DNA from: an uncultured Bacteroidales bacterium
Lineage (GTDB): Bacteria > Bacteroidota > Bacteroidia > Bacteroidales > UBA932
Assembly: GCA_934680015.1 (NCBI GenBank)
Contig: CAKUSP010000002.1
Coordinates: 245,856-309,855, forward strand
Length of the DNA: 64,000 nt
Direction of reading: 5' to 3'
Shown here: piece by piece, positions 1-10,210 of the stretch
Numbering within the stretch: position 1 is the first letter of the stretch
Layout of the letters: every line of letters starts with the position of its first letter
The notes under the pieces: model-generated
The model's input: the letters and a program-made list of their open reading frames with translations, nothing else
Databases searched by the model: none
Told to the model about the DNA's origin: nothing
Position numbers and translations under genes: made by a program

Positions 1-53
1 TCTTTCGAATATGCTAGAATACTAATTATGTCCTGAGATACCTGCGTCTGCAT
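1..53 (-). CDS. clpC: ClpC-type AAA+ Clp ATPase, N-terminal fragment (gene runs off the left edge)
   Basis: On the minus strand an ATG at 53 opens a frame that stays open to the window edge (17 complete codons, MQTQVSQDIISILAYSK). This resembles the first residues of the Clp-N domain of ClpC/ClpA chaperones, which continue with an EEA-RLG motif that would lie outside the window. A -7 box, TATTTTTG, ends 4 nt before the ATG, supporting this start. As I recall, clpC and gyrA are divergent neighbours in Bacteroides genomes, which agrees with the arrangement here. ClpC would unfold proteins for the ClpP protease in the cytoplasm. Only 17 residues are visible, so the assignment rests on a short motif plus gene context. 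Confidence 0.6.
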   Translation of the reverse strand, partial: MQTQVSQDIISILAYSK

Positions 54-57
54 AGTG

Positions 58-65
58 CAAAAATA
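58..65 (-). promoter_or_regulatory. -7 box (TATTTTTG) of the clpC-like gene
   Basis: TAnnTTTG match read on the minus strand, 4 nt upstream of the ATG at 53. No TTTG is seen at the -33 distance. The spacing predicts a leaderless transcript. Confidence 0.45.
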
Positions 66-75
66 GCAATATTAT

Positions 76-106
76 TTTGTCCTACGCGACTTTTTTGTTA
101 AATTTG
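76..106 (+). promoter_or_regulatory. gyrA promoter (-33 TTTG, -7 TAAATTTG)
   Basis: TTTG at 76-79 and TAAATTTG at 99-106 are separated by 19 nt, the classic Bacteroides housekeeping promoter layout. Transcription would start near 111-113 and leave a leader of about 50 nt before the gyrA ATG. Confidence 0.65.
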
Positions 107-163
107 TGTGTTTGGTTTGAGGGTGATTTTATTGGTTAATAATGATAAAATAATATAGATAAT

Positions 164-2677
164 ATGGAGAATGAAGTGAAGCCGCAGGGCATCATAGAGC
201 CCGTCGAGATAGATCATGAGATGCGAACAGCATACATAGATTATTCTATGTCAGTGATTGTGTCTAGAGCTCTACCAGATGCTAGAGATGGTCTTAAACC
301 AGTACAGCGAAGGGTGCTTTTCGGAATGGATGGGTTAGGCCTCAGTTATAGTGGGCAGACAAAAAAATCCGCCAGAATTGTAGGTGAGGTGCTAGGAAAA
401 TTCCATCCACATGGCGATAGTTCGGTATATGATGCGATGGCCAGATTGGCCCAGGACTGGAATCAAAGGTACCCTCTTGTTTTCGGGCAGGGGAACTTCG
501 GTAGTATGGATGGCGATCCTGTCGCTGCGATGAGGTACACCGAGGCTAAATTGGCCAAAATATCAGAAAGCGTACTTTGCGACCTCGATAAAGACACGGT
601 TGATTTTACACTGAATTTTGATGATACTATCCAGGAGCCTACAGTACTTCCTACTAAGGTCCCTCTATTACTGCTTAATGGTTCGTCTGGTATAGCGGTG
701 GGTATGGCTACGAATATGGCGCCACATAATCTTTCAGAAGTGTGCGACGCTATATGTGCATATATAGATAACCCAGATATAGATGTAGCTTCGCTTATGG
801 AGTATATAAAAGGACCGGATTTTCCTACGGGTGGCATAATAATGGGGCGCCAGGGAATAATCGATGCTTACACCACAGGTCGAGGCCGTGTCGTTATAAG
901 GGCTAAGGCAGACATCGAAGAAAGAAACGGACGTAGCGTGATAGTCGTTACAGAAGTGCCTTATATGGTGAATAAGGCCGATATGATCTCTCGTATCGGG
1001 GAGATGATTCGCGATAAAAAGATAGATGGCATATCAGAAATTAAGGAACTTACAAGCCGAGAAGGAATAAGAATTGAATTCTTGGTAAAGAAGGATGCTA
1101 ATGCCAATGTCGTGCTCAACACGCTTTTCAAATATACAGCCCTACAGTCAAGTTTTGCTATTAATAATGTCGCACTGGTGTCAGGACGTCCTCAGACTTT
1201 GACTTTAAAGGATATGTTAAAGTGTTTTGTGGACTTTCGTCACGAGGTTATTGTCAGAAGGACTAGATATGACTTGGAAAAAGCTAAGGCTCGTGAGCAT
1301 ATCTTAGAGGGATTGTTAAAGGCGATAGACATAATAGACGAGGTTATCGCTGTTATAAGAGGATCTAGCAATGTGGATGAGGCCAAGTCAGAGTTGGTTT
1401 CAAGATTTGGGTTTACGGAGATTCAGGCTTCAGCTATAGTGGAGATGCGTCTTCGCCAACTTACAGGTTTGGAAAAGGATAAGTTGTTGGAGGAGAAAAA
1501 TAGGCTAGTCGAATTTATAGCAGAATGTGAAAAGATACTCGGAAGCGAAGCTCTCCAGCTTGAAATCGTAAAAAAAGAGTCTTTGGAGTTGAAAGAAAAG
1601 TTCGGAGATGCGCGTCGTAGCGAGATAACTCTTAGTGCAGATGACTTTAACCCTGAAGATTTTTATGCAGACGAGGATGTTGTGATTACTATTTCTCATT
1701 TGGGATATATTAAGAGAACATCGCTTTCTGAATTCCGTGTTCAGTCACGTGGTGGAGTCGGCAAAAAAGCAGGTAGCATGAGAGATGAGGACTTTATCGA
1801 GCATATTTATGTGGCAAATATGCATTCTACCATGTTATTCTTTACGGAAAAAGGACTTTGCTATAGACTTAAAGTATATGAAATCCCGGAGGGTAGCAGG
1901 ACATCGAAAGGACGTGCTGTCCAGAATCTTTTGACTATAGATCAGGATGATAAGATACGCACGTATTTGAACGCAGCGAAGATAGAAAGCAGGGAATATA
2001 CGGATAGTCACTACGTGGTCTTATTTACTAAGAATGGAGTCATAAAGAGAACCTGTCTTACCGAATTTGCAAATGTGCGTAGCCGTAACAAAGGGCTCAT
2101 AGCCATAAGCTTTAAAGATGGTGATTCTTTGCTTGATGCACAACTTACTAATGGTCACGAGCAGATAATGATTGCGGCACGTGAAGGGCGTTGTGTAAGG
2201 TTCGATGAAAATGATGCACGTGAACTAGGAAGAAGTTCTATGGGTGTGCGTGGTATTAATATTGCAGAGGGGGATGAGGTCATAGGAGCGATTAGTACTG
2301 ATGTAAATGCTCCAGATGCTTCAAAGTACACTGTACTGGTGGTAAGTGAGAATGGATATGGTAAACGCTCTAATGCCGATGAATATCGTCTTACTGCACG
2401 AGGCGCAAAGGGCGTTCTTACTTTGAATGTGACGGAGAAGACGGGTAAGTTGGTGGCTATCAAGTCTGTTACTGAGAATAACGATATCATGATAATCACA
2501 CGCAGTGGGCTTACTATCAGAATGGCTGTTACTGATATAAGTTTGTTGAGCCGAGCTACTCAAGGTGTACGCTTGATTAGTCTAAGGGACGGCGATAGCA
2601 TAGCTGCAGTATCGGTAGTGGCTCATGAGAGTGAAGAAGAATCGCTTCCAGAGATTGACGAACAAGTAAATGAATAA
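164..2677 (+). CDS. gyrA: DNA gyrase subunit A
   Basis: An 837-aa protein of normal GyrA length. With GyrB it introduces negative supercoils by passing one duplex through a double-strand break. The N-terminal breakage-reunion domain has the conserved run [17 protein letters not shown] (about residues 34-50) and the active-site tyrosine in [10 protein letters not shown]. The quinolone-resistance region reads [12 protein letters not shown], so the serine and aspartate equivalent to E. coli Ser83 and Asp87 are both present. The C-terminal half carries the beta-pinwheel repeats that wrap DNA; its first GyrA box is QSRGGVG rather than QRRGGKG. The final 20 or so residues are acidic. A promoter lies at 76-106. 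The next gene follows after 12 nt and is probably co-transcribed. Confidence 0.97.
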   Translation: MENEVKPQGIIEPVEIDHEMRTAYIDYSMSVIVSRALPDARDGLKPVQRRVLFGMDGLGLSYSGQTKKSARIVGEVLGKFHPHGDSSVYDAMARLAQDWNQRYPLVFGQGNFGSMDGDPVAAMRYTEAKLAKISESVLCDLDKDTVDFTLNFDDTIQEPTVLPTKVPLLLLNGSSGIAVGMATNMAPHNLSEVCDAICAYIDNPDIDVASLMEYIKGPDFPTGGIIMGRQGIIDAYTTGRGRVVIRAKADIEERNGRSVIVVTEVPYMVNKADMISRIGEMIRDKKIDGISEIKELTSREGIRIEFLVKKDANANVVLNTLFKYTALQSSFAINNVALVSGRPQTLTLKDMLKCFVDFRHEVIVRRTRYDLEKAKAREHILEGLLKAIDIIDEVIAVIRGSSNVDEAKSELVSRFGFTEIQASAIVEMRLRQLTGLEKDKLLEEKNRLVEFIAECEKILGSEALQLEIVKKESLELKEKFGDARRSEITLSADDFNPEDFYADEDVVITISHLGYIKRTSLSEFRVQSRGGVGKKAGSMRDEDFIEHIYVANMHSTMLFFTEKGLCYRLKVYEIPEGSRTSKGRAVQNLLTIDQDDKIRTYLNAAKIESREYTDSHYVVLFTKNGVIKRTCLTEFANVRSRNKGLIAISFKDGDSLLDAQLTNGHEQIMIAAREGRCVRFDENDARELGRSSMGVRGINIAEGDEVIGAISTDVNAPDASKYTVLVVSENGYGKRSNADEYRLTARGAKGVLTLNVTEKTGKLVAIKSVTENNDIMIITRSGLTIRMAVTDISLLSRATQGVRLISLRDGDSIAAVSVVAHESEEESLPEIDEQVNE

Positions 2678-2689
2678 ATTCGAAATAGT

Positions 2690-4009
2690 ATGAAAAGAAT
2701 TCTTTTAGTTTTAGCGCTTTTGGCTTCGGTCGGTGTTGCTGATGCGCAGCAGTCGGTAAAGAGTATTCCTGCATCTGAAAAAGCTGTGGAAAAGGCTCTT
2801 TTAAAGACAGAAAATCCTAAGCAAGCAGTAAAACCTGATACATGGATTAAGCTTGGACGTGCATATCTAGATGCGTATAGCGCACCTATGGGTAATGCAT
2901 GGATAGGTGCAACACGTGCCGACTTGGCATTGATTCTAGGTGATGATAAGCCTTCTAGCGAGGAGTGGGTAAATATTTCTGGTGCAGAGTTTATTAAAGC
3001 TGTGTTTGAAACACGTAACTATTACTATAATAAGCAGGAAGTCCTTCAGATGATCGAGGTTACAAAGCCTGTATATCCTGATGTTCTTGAAAGGGCTTTG
3101 GCAGCTTACGAAAAGGCAGATTCTCTTGACGCGAATGGTAAAAAAACTAAGGATTTGAAAGAAGCTTTTAAGATGGTGTCTTCAAAATTTGTAGACGAGG
3201 CATATACAGCTTATACCCTTGGTAATCTTCAGAAAGCTGAATTTTATTTTGAAAAAGCAGTAGAAGCATCAGAACATCATCCTTATGCAGTGGTAGATAC
3301 TAATGCGGTTTATAATTCAGCTTTGCTTTCTTATATGCTTGGTAATTATGACAATGCTGAAAAATTCTATAAAAAGAGTCTTGATCTTGGATATTATGGG
3401 GATGAAGGTGATGCATATGCTAAGCTTGCGGATATCTCTTTAAAGCAGAAGGATACCATTGCTTGTCGTAATTATCTCGAGGAAGCTTTCTCTAAATTTC
3501 CTCAAAGCCAGAGTGTTCTTGTAGGTCTTATTAATTTCTACATGAATTCTGGAGAGAATACAGATCGTTTATTCGAACTTGTAGATGCTGCAAAAAAGAA
3601 CGAGCCTAATAATGCGTCCCTATATTATGTAGAAGGTAATATTTATCTTCAGCTTGGACGTGAAGATGAGGCTATCGCTGCATATAGCGAGTGCGCTAAG
3701 ATTAATCCTGAATACGAATTCGGTTACATTGGCATAGGTCAGCTCTATTATAATAAGGCTGTAGCTATTCAAGAGCAGGCTACTAATGAGCTTGACGATG
3801 CAAAATATGCCGTTTTGGTGGAACAGTTCGAACAGACTCTTAAGCAGTGTATCGAACCATTCGAGTTAGCTTATTCTATCACTAAGGATGACAAGATTAA
3901 AGTCGCTATAGCAGAGTATCTTAGAAATGCTTGCTATCGATTCAGCACAGATCCTGCATACGAGGCTAAATACAAGAAATACGATGCAATCGTAAAGGGC
4001 GAAGAATAA
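2690..4009 (+). CDS. Exported tetratricopeptide-repeat protein
   Basis: A 439-aa protein with a Sec signal peptide (MKRILLVLALLASVGVADAQ) predicted to be cut at the ADA-Q region, so it is probably periplasmic. The mature part is helical, with TPR units recognisable by patterns such as LGNLQKAEFYFEKAVEA, LGNYDNAEKFYKKSLDLG and LGREDEAIAAYSECAKINP. TPR proteins are scaffolds for protein complexes; no catalytic motif is visible and the partner is unknown. It starts 12 nt after gyrA, so the two probably share a transcript, and it ends head to tail against the stop codon of phoH on the other strand. Confidence 0.8.
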   Translation: MKRILLVLALLASVGVADAQQSVKSIPASEKAVEKALLKTENPKQAVKPDTWIKLGRAYLDAYSAPMGNAWIGATRADLALILGDDKPSSEEWVNISGAEFIKAVFETRNYYYNKQEVLQMIEVTKPVYPDVLERALAAYEKADSLDANGKKTKDLKEAFKMVSSKFVDEAYTAYTLGNLQKAEFYFEKAVEASEHHPYAVVDTNAVYNSALLSYMLGNYDNAEKFYKKSLDLGYYGDEGDAYAKLADISLKQKDTIACRNYLEEAFSKFPQSQSVLVGLINFYMNSGENTDRLFELVDAAKKNEPNNASLYYVEGNIYLQLGREDEAIAAYSECAKINPEYEFGYIGIGQLYYNKAVAIQEQATNELDDAKYAVLVEQFEQTLKQCIEPFELAYSITKDDKIKVAIAEYLRNACYRFSTDPAYEAKYKKYDAIVKGEE

Positions 4010-4954
4010 TTACTCTTCTCCCTGCTTGTCAAAAGCTTTTACGATTTTACTTACCAAAGGGTGTCGGACTATGTCTTCGTTACTAAATGAGACGGTCGCG
4101 ATGCCCTTAATAGTTTTTAGCATATCGATTCCTTTTAGAAGTCCGCTATCTTTTTTGTTCGGCAAATCCACTTGGGATGCATCTCCTGTGACAATGAATT
4201 TAGCGTTTGCCCCCATGCGTGTTAGGAACATTTTAAGCTGTCCTAGGTTAGTGTTCTGTGCCTCATCTAGGATGACGCATGCTTTATCTAAGGTACGTCC
4301 TCTCATATACGCAAGTGGCGCTATCTGAATAGTGCCTTCTGTGATGAGTTCTTGTAATTTCTTTTGCGGGATCATGTCCCCGAGAGCATCATAAAGGGGC
4401 TGTAGGTATGGGTCTAGTTTATCTTTAAGGTCGCCAGGAAGGAATCCCAACCTTTCACCGGCTTCTACAGCTGGTCTAGTTAAGATAATTCGTTTGATTT
4501 CCTTATTTTTAAGTGCCCTTACTGCAAGAGCTATGGCTATGTATGTTTTTCCAGTTCCAGCAGGGCCAATGGCAAACACTAAATCGTTTTCGAAGTAGGC
4601 TTTAACCATTTCCTCTTGCTTGGCATTCCTGGCTTTTATGGGTTTACCTTCTGTGTTATACACGATTACCGCTCCTGCGTCTAACTTAAAATCCGTGCTT
4701 TTGCTCTCTCCTTCAAAGATATCTTCTACATCGTATATGTTTAGGTGCATCTTATGTATCATCTTTTCAGTTAAAATGTTGAATTTTTGAAGGAAATCTT
4801 CTATGTCTTCACTTTTGCCATCGAGAATGATATCATTTCCTCTTGCTACGACTTTTAGATTGGGGTAGTATGAACAAAATTCCCTGAGTATGGAATCGCC
4901 GACTCCATACAATTTCACTGGATCTAGTCCATCGATACTATAAGTTTTTCTCAT
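4010..4954 (-). CDS. phoH: PhoH-like ATPase
   Basis: A 314-aa P-loop protein of the PhoH/PhoL family. The Walker A motif IGPAGTGKTY lies near residue 135 and the Walker B-like stretch ACVILDEAQN near 230. The N-terminal 100 residues form the KH-like segment typical of PhoL proteins. Family members are cytoplasmic ATPases linked to RNA metabolism and ribosome maturation, often next to ybeY, which is not seen here. The ATG at 4954 sits only 5 nt after a -7 box (TAACTTTG, 4960-4967), which suggests a leaderless mRNA. It is divergent from the SPOR lipoprotein gene, and its stop codon abuts that of the TPR gene. Confidence 0.93.
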   Translation of the reverse strand: MRKTYSIDGLDPVKLYGVGDSILREFCSYYPNLKVVARGNDIILDGKSEDIEDFLQKFNILTEKMIHKMHLNIYDVEDIFEGESKSTDFKLDAGAVIVYNTEGKPIKARNAKQEEMVKAYFENDLVFAIGPAGTGKTYIAIALAVRALKNKEIKRIILTRPAVEAGERLGFLPGDLKDKLDPYLQPLYDALGDMIPQKKLQELITEGTIQIAPLAYMRGRTLDKACVILDEAQNTNLGQLKMFLTRMGANAKFIVTGDASQVDLPNKKDSGLLKGIDMLKTIKGIATVSFSNEDIVRHPLVSKIVKAFDKQGEE

Positions 4955-4959
4955 AACGG

Positions 4960-4967
4960 CAAAGTTA
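4960..4967 (-). promoter_or_regulatory. -7 box (TAACTTTG) of phoH
   Basis: Exact TAnnTTTG match on the minus strand, 5 nt before the phoH ATG. No clear -33 TTTG is present. Confidence 0.45.
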
Positions 4968-4998
4968 GTAATCTTATCGTTTATTTCTTAATTCTTAT

Positions 4999-5006
4999 TA
5001 TTTTTG
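4999..5006 (+). promoter_or_regulatory. -7 box (TATTTTTG) of the SPOR lipoprotein gene
   Basis: Exact TAnnTTTG match, 20 nt upstream of the ATG at 5027. It is back to back with the phoH -7 box in a 72-nt divergent spacer. Confidence 0.45.
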
Positions 5007-5026
5007 TAGGTTTAATTGTTAGTGGA

Positions 5027-5533
5027 ATGAAAAAATCTTTTGTTGTTGCAGCTTTGGTATTAGCGATGATGAGCGTCTCATCTTGCGACTTTTTCCGATC
5101 GTTGGCAGGAAGGCCTACATCGGCTGAATTAAAGTCTTCTGCCATAAAAAAAACAGAAACTACTCCTAAGAATGTGCCTATCGATACCATATCGGCTCCG
5201 GTAGTTGAAACTGAGGAGTATACTATGGTAAAAAGGCAGGGACGACTTTCGGTTCCGTTAGCCTATACTCATACGACTAGCACTTTAAAAATGGTGCCAG
5301 AGTACAAATATTATATTTTGGTAGGAACTTATAGGAAAAAACCGACTATGGATAAGATGATTGCACAGGCTTGCGATGCTGGTTATAAGATATATCTTTT
5401 AGAGTATGAGAATGGTCTTACTAGTGTGGCACTCATGCCGTGTAATAAGTTGGAAGAGGCGATAGATGCTTATGCCCAAGTTTCAAAAGAAGTTTTTTGT
5501 CCTAAGGATGCGTGTGTTTTAATAGCTAAATAA
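5027..5533 (+). CDS. SPOR-domain-like lipoprotein
   Basis: A 168-aa protein with a lipoprotein signal peptide whose lipobox is SVSSC (cysteine near residue 20), so it should be membrane anchored and face the periplasm. The C-terminal 70 residues (from YKYYILVGTYRKK) have the alternating strand and helix pattern of a SPOR domain, the fold that binds denuded peptidoglycan glycans at division sites. The match is by pattern and is weaker than for a typical SPOR protein. leuS begins 12 nt downstream, so the two probably share a transcript started at the -7 box at 4999-5006. Confidence 0.65.
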   Translation: MKKSFVVAALVLAMMSVSSCDFFRSLAGRPTSAELKSSAIKKTETTPKNVPIDTISAPVVETEEYTMVKRQGRLSVPLAYTHTTSTLKMVPEYKYYILVGTYRKKPTMDKMIAQACDAGYKIYLLEYENGLTSVALMPCNKLEEAIDAYAQVSKEVFCPKDACVLIAK

Positions 5534-5545
5534 GGGAGGATAAAT

Positions 5546-8272
5546 ATGGAATACGATTTTAGAAAAATAGAAAAAAAATGGCAGTCCCGTTGGGCTGCAG
5601 AGGGTACTTATAAGGTAAAAGAGGACCCTAGCAAGCCTAAGTACTATGTGTTGGACATGTTCCCTTACCCATCAGGAGCGGGTTTGCATGTTGGACATCC
5701 ATTGGGGTATATAGCCAGTGATATTTATTCTCGGTATAAGAGGTTGAAAGGCTTTAATGTGTTACATCCGATGGGCTACGATGCTTTCGGACTTCCAGCT
5801 GAGCAGTATGCTATTCAGACTGGTCAGCATCCGGAGTTAACGACAGAAATAAATGCTGCACGGTATCGTAAGCAATTGGATAGGATAGGCTTTTCTTATG
5901 ATTGGTCGCGAGAGATAAAAACATGTGATCCATCTTTTTATAAGTGGACACAGTGGGCTTTTCTTAAGATGTTTTCATGTTGGTATGATCCAGATCTAGA
6001 TAAGGCGCGTCCAATAGAAGAACTTATTCATAGATTTAAGACCTCAGGTTATGATGGGATAACTCCTCAGCAATGGGCTTCCTATTCGGATAAAGAGAGA
6101 AACGATGTGCTTATGAGGTATAGAATAGCCTATCTGGGAGAGACCTCGGTCAATTGGTGTGAGGGATTAGGAACAGTGCTGGCCAATGACGAAGTAAAGG
6201 ATGGGATAAGTGTGCGTGGAGGTTTCCCTGTAGAGCAGAGAAAAATGAAGCAGTGGCAGCTTCGTGTCAGCGCTTATGCAGATAGATTGTTAAATGGTCT
6301 TGAAAAGCTCGACTGGAGTGATTCCCTTAAAGACATGCAACGTAACTGGATAGGGAAATCGGAAGGTACTGAAGTGGTGTTCGACACGAGATGTGACGGA
6401 AGAAGTCTGCCTATAACTATATTTACAACCAGGGTTGATACCATATACGGTGTTACTTTTATGGTTCTCGCACCAGAGAGTGATCTTGTAGATAAACTTA
6501 CATCTGTATCACAAAAAGATGCAGTAGAAGCATATATTAAGGAAGTTAAAAAGAAAACGGAAAGGGAGCGTATTTCTCAAAAGAGTGTAACTGGTGTCTT
6601 TTCTGGAGCTTATGGTATAAATCCTTTTACCGGAGAAGAGATACCTATATGGATAAGCGAATATGTACTTGCAGGGTATGGCACAGGAGCCATAATGGCC
6701 GTTCCAGCGCATGATAGTCGTGATTACGCGTTTGCTAAGAAGTTCAATCTTCCTATAGTCCCGATTATCGAAGGGTGCGATGTTTCACAGAACTCATTCG
6801 ATGCCAAGAGTGGAGTGATGTGCAATAGCGGTTTTCTTAATGGGAAGAGCGTCCATGAGGCTATAGAATTGGCCAAGGATTATGTGGAAGAGAAGGGAAT
6901 AGGGCATAGGAAGACAAATTATCGTCTTCGTGATGCTATATTCTCACGTCAGAGGTATTGGGGTGAACCTTTCCCTATATACTATAAAGACGATATGCCT
7001 TTTCCAGTGGAAGAAAAGGACCTTCCTATTCGTCTGCCTCAGATAGATTCATTTAAGCCATCTTCCGATGGACAGCCACCACTTGCTCGTGCTGTAGACT
7101 GGACTTATAAAGGATATCCGCTTGAGACAAGTACGATGCCAGGATTTGCCGGATCATCGGCTTACTACCTTCGCTATATGGACCCTCATGATGATAAGGC
7201 CTTAGTGGATAAGAAAATAGATGAGTATTGGCAGTCTGTGGATCTGTATGTAGGTGGAACGGAACACGCTACAGGTCATTTGATTTATTCTCGTTTTTGG
7301 AATAAGTTTCTTTATGATCTTGGATATGTATGTCGTGATGAACCTTTTGACAAACTGGTAAATCAGGGTATGATACAGGGGCGCTCGAATTTCGTATATA
7401 GAATAGTGGGCACAAATACATTTGTTTCTTTGGGATTGAAAAACAATTATGAGACTACTGAGATTCATGTAGACGTAAATTTGGTCCATAATGATAAGTT
7501 AGACATTGATGCATTTAAAGCTTGGCGTGAAGAATATGCCAGTGCAGAATTTATCTTGGAGGATGGAGAGTATGTATGTGGATGGGCTGTAGAGAAAATG
7601 AGCAAGAGCATGTATAATGTGGTTAATCCAGACGATATTTGTGACACGTATGGTGCTGATACGCTAAGGCTTTATGAAATGTTCTTAGGCCCTATAGAAC
7701 AAAGTAAGCCATGGGATACTAAGGGAATAGATGGAGTGCATCGTTTCTTGAAAAAGTTCTGGAGGCTTTTTTATGAGGGCGATAAATTCTTAGTAACAGA
7801 TGAGAAGGCCACTACTTCCGAGCTTCGCTCTTTACATAAGCTTATAGCTAAGGAACAGTCGGACATAGAGGCATTCTCTTATAATACCACTGTAAGTGCT
7901 TTCATGATAGCTGTTTCCGAACTGGGAGAATGCCATAAACGAGAGATTCTTACGCCACTTGTTATACTGTTAAGCCCTTTTGCCCCTCATATTGCAGAGG
8001 AACTTTGGGAAGCATTAGGAGAGAAGGACAGTGTGTGTATGGCTAGATTCCCTGATTTTATAGAATCTTATACGGTGGAAGATATGGTTACATATCCGGT
8101 CCAATTCAATGGAAAGATGCGTTTTACTATACAGCTTCCTAAATCTGATAGCGCTCAGATGGTAGAATCTGCGGTTAGAAATGCACCGCAGACTGCTAAG
8201 TATGTAGGCGATGCTCATATAGTAAAAGTGATAGTCGTGCCTGGCAGAATAATTAATATAGTGGTAAAATAA
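5546..8272 (+). CDS. leuS: Leucyl-tRNA synthetase
   Basis: A 908-aa class I synthetase that charges tRNA-Leu. The HIGH signature appears as HVGHP within [18 protein letters not shown] (about residue 50), and KMSKS appears as EKMSKSMYN (about residue 690). The large CP1 editing domain is present ([15 protein letters not shown]). A stretch of about 60 residues after [17 protein letters not shown], before the KMSKS loop, lengthens the protein compared with the E. coli enzyme (about 860 aa) and is consistent with Bacteroidetes LeuS. The stop codon shares one base with the ATG of the following yitT gene, so translation is probably coupled. Confidence 0.97.
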   Translation: MEYDFRKIEKKWQSRWAAEGTYKVKEDPSKPKYYVLDMFPYPSGAGLHVGHPLGYIASDIYSRYKRLKGFNVLHPMGYDAFGLPAEQYAIQTGQHPELTTEINAARYRKQLDRIGFSYDWSREIKTCDPSFYKWTQWAFLKMFSCWYDPDLDKARPIEELIHRFKTSGYDGITPQQWASYSDKERNDVLMRYRIAYLGETSVNWCEGLGTVLANDEVKDGISVRGGFPVEQRKMKQWQLRVSAYADRLLNGLEKLDWSDSLKDMQRNWIGKSEGTEVVFDTRCDGRSLPITIFTTRVDTIYGVTFMVLAPESDLVDKLTSVSQKDAVEAYIKEVKKKTERERISQKSVTGVFSGAYGINPFTGEEIPIWISEYVLAGYGTGAIMAVPAHDSRDYAFAKKFNLPIVPIIEGCDVSQNSFDAKSGVMCNSGFLNGKSVHEAIELAKDYVEEKGIGHRKTNYRLRDAIFSRQRYWGEPFPIYYKDDMPFPVEEKDLPIRLPQIDSFKPSSDGQPPLARAVDWTYKGYPLETSTMPGFAGSSAYYLRYMDPHDDKALVDKKIDEYWQSVDLYVGGTEHATGHLIYSRFWNKFLYDLGYVCRDEPFDKLVNQGMIQGRSNFVYRIVGTNTFVSLGLKNNYETTEIHVDVNLVHNDKLDIDAFKAWREEYASAEFILEDGEYVCGWAVEKMSKSMYNVVNPDDICDTYGADTLRLYEMFLGPIEQSKPWDTKGIDGVHRFLKKFWRLFYEGDKFLVTDEKATTSELRSLHKLIAKEQSDIEAFSYNTTVSAFMIAVSELGECHKREILTPLVILLSPFAPHIAEELWEALGEKDSVCMARFPDFIESYTVEDMVTYPVQFNGKMRFTIQLPKSDSAQMVESAVRNAPQTAKYVGDAHIVKVIVVPGRIINIVVK

Positions 8273-9186
8273 TGAAGAAGGTCAAAATTCTATCCGTATT
8301 GAAGGAGTATCTATTGCTCACGCTAGCATGTTTTATCTTTGCACTCGCTTGGGAGGGCTTTATGATACCCAATTCTATGTCTGCAGGTGGAATGATGGGT
8401 CTTTCCACTGTGCTTCAATATGCCACTGGAGGATTGATCCCTGCACAATATACATATGTGGTGATTAATGTGCTATTGATACTGGTGGCTATGTGGGTTA
8501 TGGGTATTGGCTTTGGGTTTAAAACCATTTATTGTATATTAGTTTCCACGCTAATGATGTCCATCGTTGGGAAATTAGAGTGGTTGCATTGTGCTCCAGG
8601 CCAATTTTTCTATGTTCAGGAACGTCTATTGGTGCCGTTGATTGCTGGGTCTTTGGAGGCTCTTTCCATAGGGATGATAATTCGCAATGGTGGCAGTACG
8701 GGAGGCACGGATATTATAGCCTTGATGATAAACAAGTATTGGCCAGTATCGCTCAGCACAGCATTCATGATAATGGATCTTGTTATTGTAGGCTTGATAT
8801 TGCTGTTGCCGGATCGTACTTTTACTGATATGGTTTATGGTATTCTTGAGATTGTCACGTTTTCTTTAATTGTGGATGTAGTAGTGGGAGGATCAAAGGG
8901 CTCTTACCAATTAATGGTTTTCTCGGAAAAGTATAAAGAAATTGCCGACCATATCATCGATGACATGGGACGCGGAGTGACGGTATTAAGGGCTCAAGGA
9001 TGGTATACCAAGAGTGAAAAAAATGTGCTTTTGATATTGATCGGTAGAAAGGAGTTACCTTCTTTGATGAAAGAGATAAAAAGGTTAGATAGTAAGGCTT
9101 TTATGTCAGTTTCACCAACGAATAATGTATATGGAGAAGGTTTTGAGGAAATAAAGGCGGGAATCAGTACAAAAAAATCGAAATAA
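8272..9186 (+). CDS. YitT family membrane protein (first of a tandem pair)
   Basis: A 304-aa protein with five or six predicted membrane segments in the first 200 residues, followed by a soluble C-terminal DUF2179 domain (residues about 215-300, GRGVTVLRAQGWYTKSEK). The signature NGGSTGGTDIIALMINKYW marks the YitT_membrane family. Function is not established; transport has been suggested for the family because of its fold. It overlaps the leuS stop by one base and is followed after 1 nt by a paralogue in the same frame order, so leuS and the two yitT genes form one transcription unit. Confidence 0.88.
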   Translation: MKKVKILSVLKEYLLLTLACFIFALAWEGFMIPNSMSAGGMMGLSTVLQYATGGLIPAQYTYVVINVLLILVAMWVMGIGFGFKTIYCILVSTLMMSIVGKLEWLHCAPGQFFYVQERLLVPLIAGSLEALSIGMIIRNGGSTGGTDIIALMINKYWPVSLSTAFMIMDLVIVGLILLLPDRTFTDMVYGILEIVTFSLIVDVVVGGSKGSYQLMVFSEKYKEIADHIIDDMGRGVTVLRAQGWYTKSEKNVLLILIGRKELPSLMKEIKRLDSKAFMSVSPTNNVYGEGFEEIKAGISTKKSK

Positions 9187-9187
9187 A

Positions 9188-10120
9188 ATGCTTAAAGGAT
9201 CTTTTTTTAGGACAATAAAGGAATATTTGATTATTACCTTCGGTATGTTGCTATATATAGTAGGCTGGAGTGTATTTTTAGTTCCTAATCAACTCGTGGG
9301 AGGTGGCGTTTCCGGACTTGCTTCAGTGGTGCAATATGCTACAAATGGAGCTATTAAGATGGGTTATACATATTTTGTTGTGAATGTTGTCCTCCTTATA
9401 GTGGCATTGTTTATTTTAGGTAATAAGTTCGGCTTTAAAACTATTTATGCTATAGTGATTGCCTCTGTGGGACTTAATGTGTTTCAAGAAATTATACCTG
9501 CAGATATATGTCAGGATTTGGCGGTGGCCAATGGTAAACTGATGAGCTCTATCATGGGTGGTCTTATGGCAGGTTGCGGAATTGGCCTTTGTATGTCTCA
9601 GGGTGGCAGTACGGGAGGTACGGATATCATAGCACTGATCGTAAATAAGTATCGTAATGTATCGCCTGGCAAGATGATTCTTGCTATGGATGTGGTGATT
9701 ATACTTTCGTCACTGCTGGTGCCTATTCAGAATCCGGATGGCTCTATCATACAGTTAAATGATAAAATCACTACTTGTGTCTATGGCTTCATCCTCATAG
9801 CGGTCAATGGTACTGTGCTGGATATGGTAATAGCCGGTTCCAGACAGAGTGTGCAATTGTTTATTTTAAGTAAGAAGCATGATGAAATAGCTGATGCAAT
9901 AACTCATGATTTGCATCGTGGAGTAACTGTTTTAAACGGAATGGGGTGGTATACAAAGCAACCGACAGAAGTTCTTATGGTACTTACCAGAAAATACGAC
10001 TTGAATGTACTTTTGCGTTACATAAAGTCAATAGATCCGGAGGCATTCCTGTCTGTATCGACTGTGACGGGGGTATACGGGAAAGGCTTCGAGACCATTA
10101 AAACTGGACGAAAAAAATAG
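9188..10120 (+). CDS. YitT family membrane protein (second of a tandem pair)
   Basis: A 310-aa paralogue of the preceding gene, sharing the motif QGGSTGGTDIIALIVNKYR, the membrane-segment layout and the C-terminal DUF2179 domain (HRGVTVLNGMGWYTKQ). Conservation between the copies is moderate, so the duplication is not recent; they may form a heteromeric membrane complex, which is inference. A strong hairpin terminator lies 35 nt downstream. Substrate unknown. Confidence 0.88.
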   Translation: MLKGSFFRTIKEYLIITFGMLLYIVGWSVFLVPNQLVGGGVSGLASVVQYATNGAIKMGYTYFVVNVVLLIVALFILGNKFGFKTIYAIVIASVGLNVFQEIIPADICQDLAVANGKLMSSIMGGLMAGCGIGLCMSQGGSTGGTDIIALIVNKYRNVSPGKMILAMDVVIILSSLLVPIQNPDGSIIQLNDKITTCVYGFILIAVNGTVLDMVIAGSRQSVQLFILSKKHDEIADAITHDLHRGVTVLNGMGWYTKQPTEVLMVLTRKYDLNVLLRYIKSIDPEAFLSVSTVTGVYGKGFETIKTGRKK

Positions 10121-10155
10121 TTTGCTCGTGCGTTCGCCACATATTTAAGAAATTT

Positions 10156-10188
10156 AGCCCTTTGGAGTTAATTCCGAAGGGCTTTTTA
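10156..10188 (+). terminator. Rho-independent terminator after the leuS-yitT-yitT unit
   Basis: An 11-bp stem (AGCCCTTTGGA pairing with TCCGAAGGGCT, one mismatch) with a 6-nt loop, followed by a T-rich tail. Confidence 0.8.
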
Positions 10189-10190
10189 TA

Positions 10191-10198
10191 TATATTTG
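10191..10198 (+). promoter_or_regulatory. -7 box (TATATTTG) of the AraC-type gene
   Basis: Exact TAnnTTTG match just after the terminator. It overlaps a TTG that could otherwise be read as the start codon of the next gene, which argues for a downstream ATG. Confidence 0.45.
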
Positions 10199-10210
10199 AG
10201 CCAACTAACC

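Noticed and set aside
463-837. Antisense 124-codon frame in gyrA and similar long antisense frames elsewhere
   Set aside because: They lie wholly inside well supported genes on the other strand and show no family resemblance.
4007-4030. Terminator between the TPR gene and phoH
   Set aside because: The complementary stretches around the two stop codons are short and mismatched, without a clear T-run.
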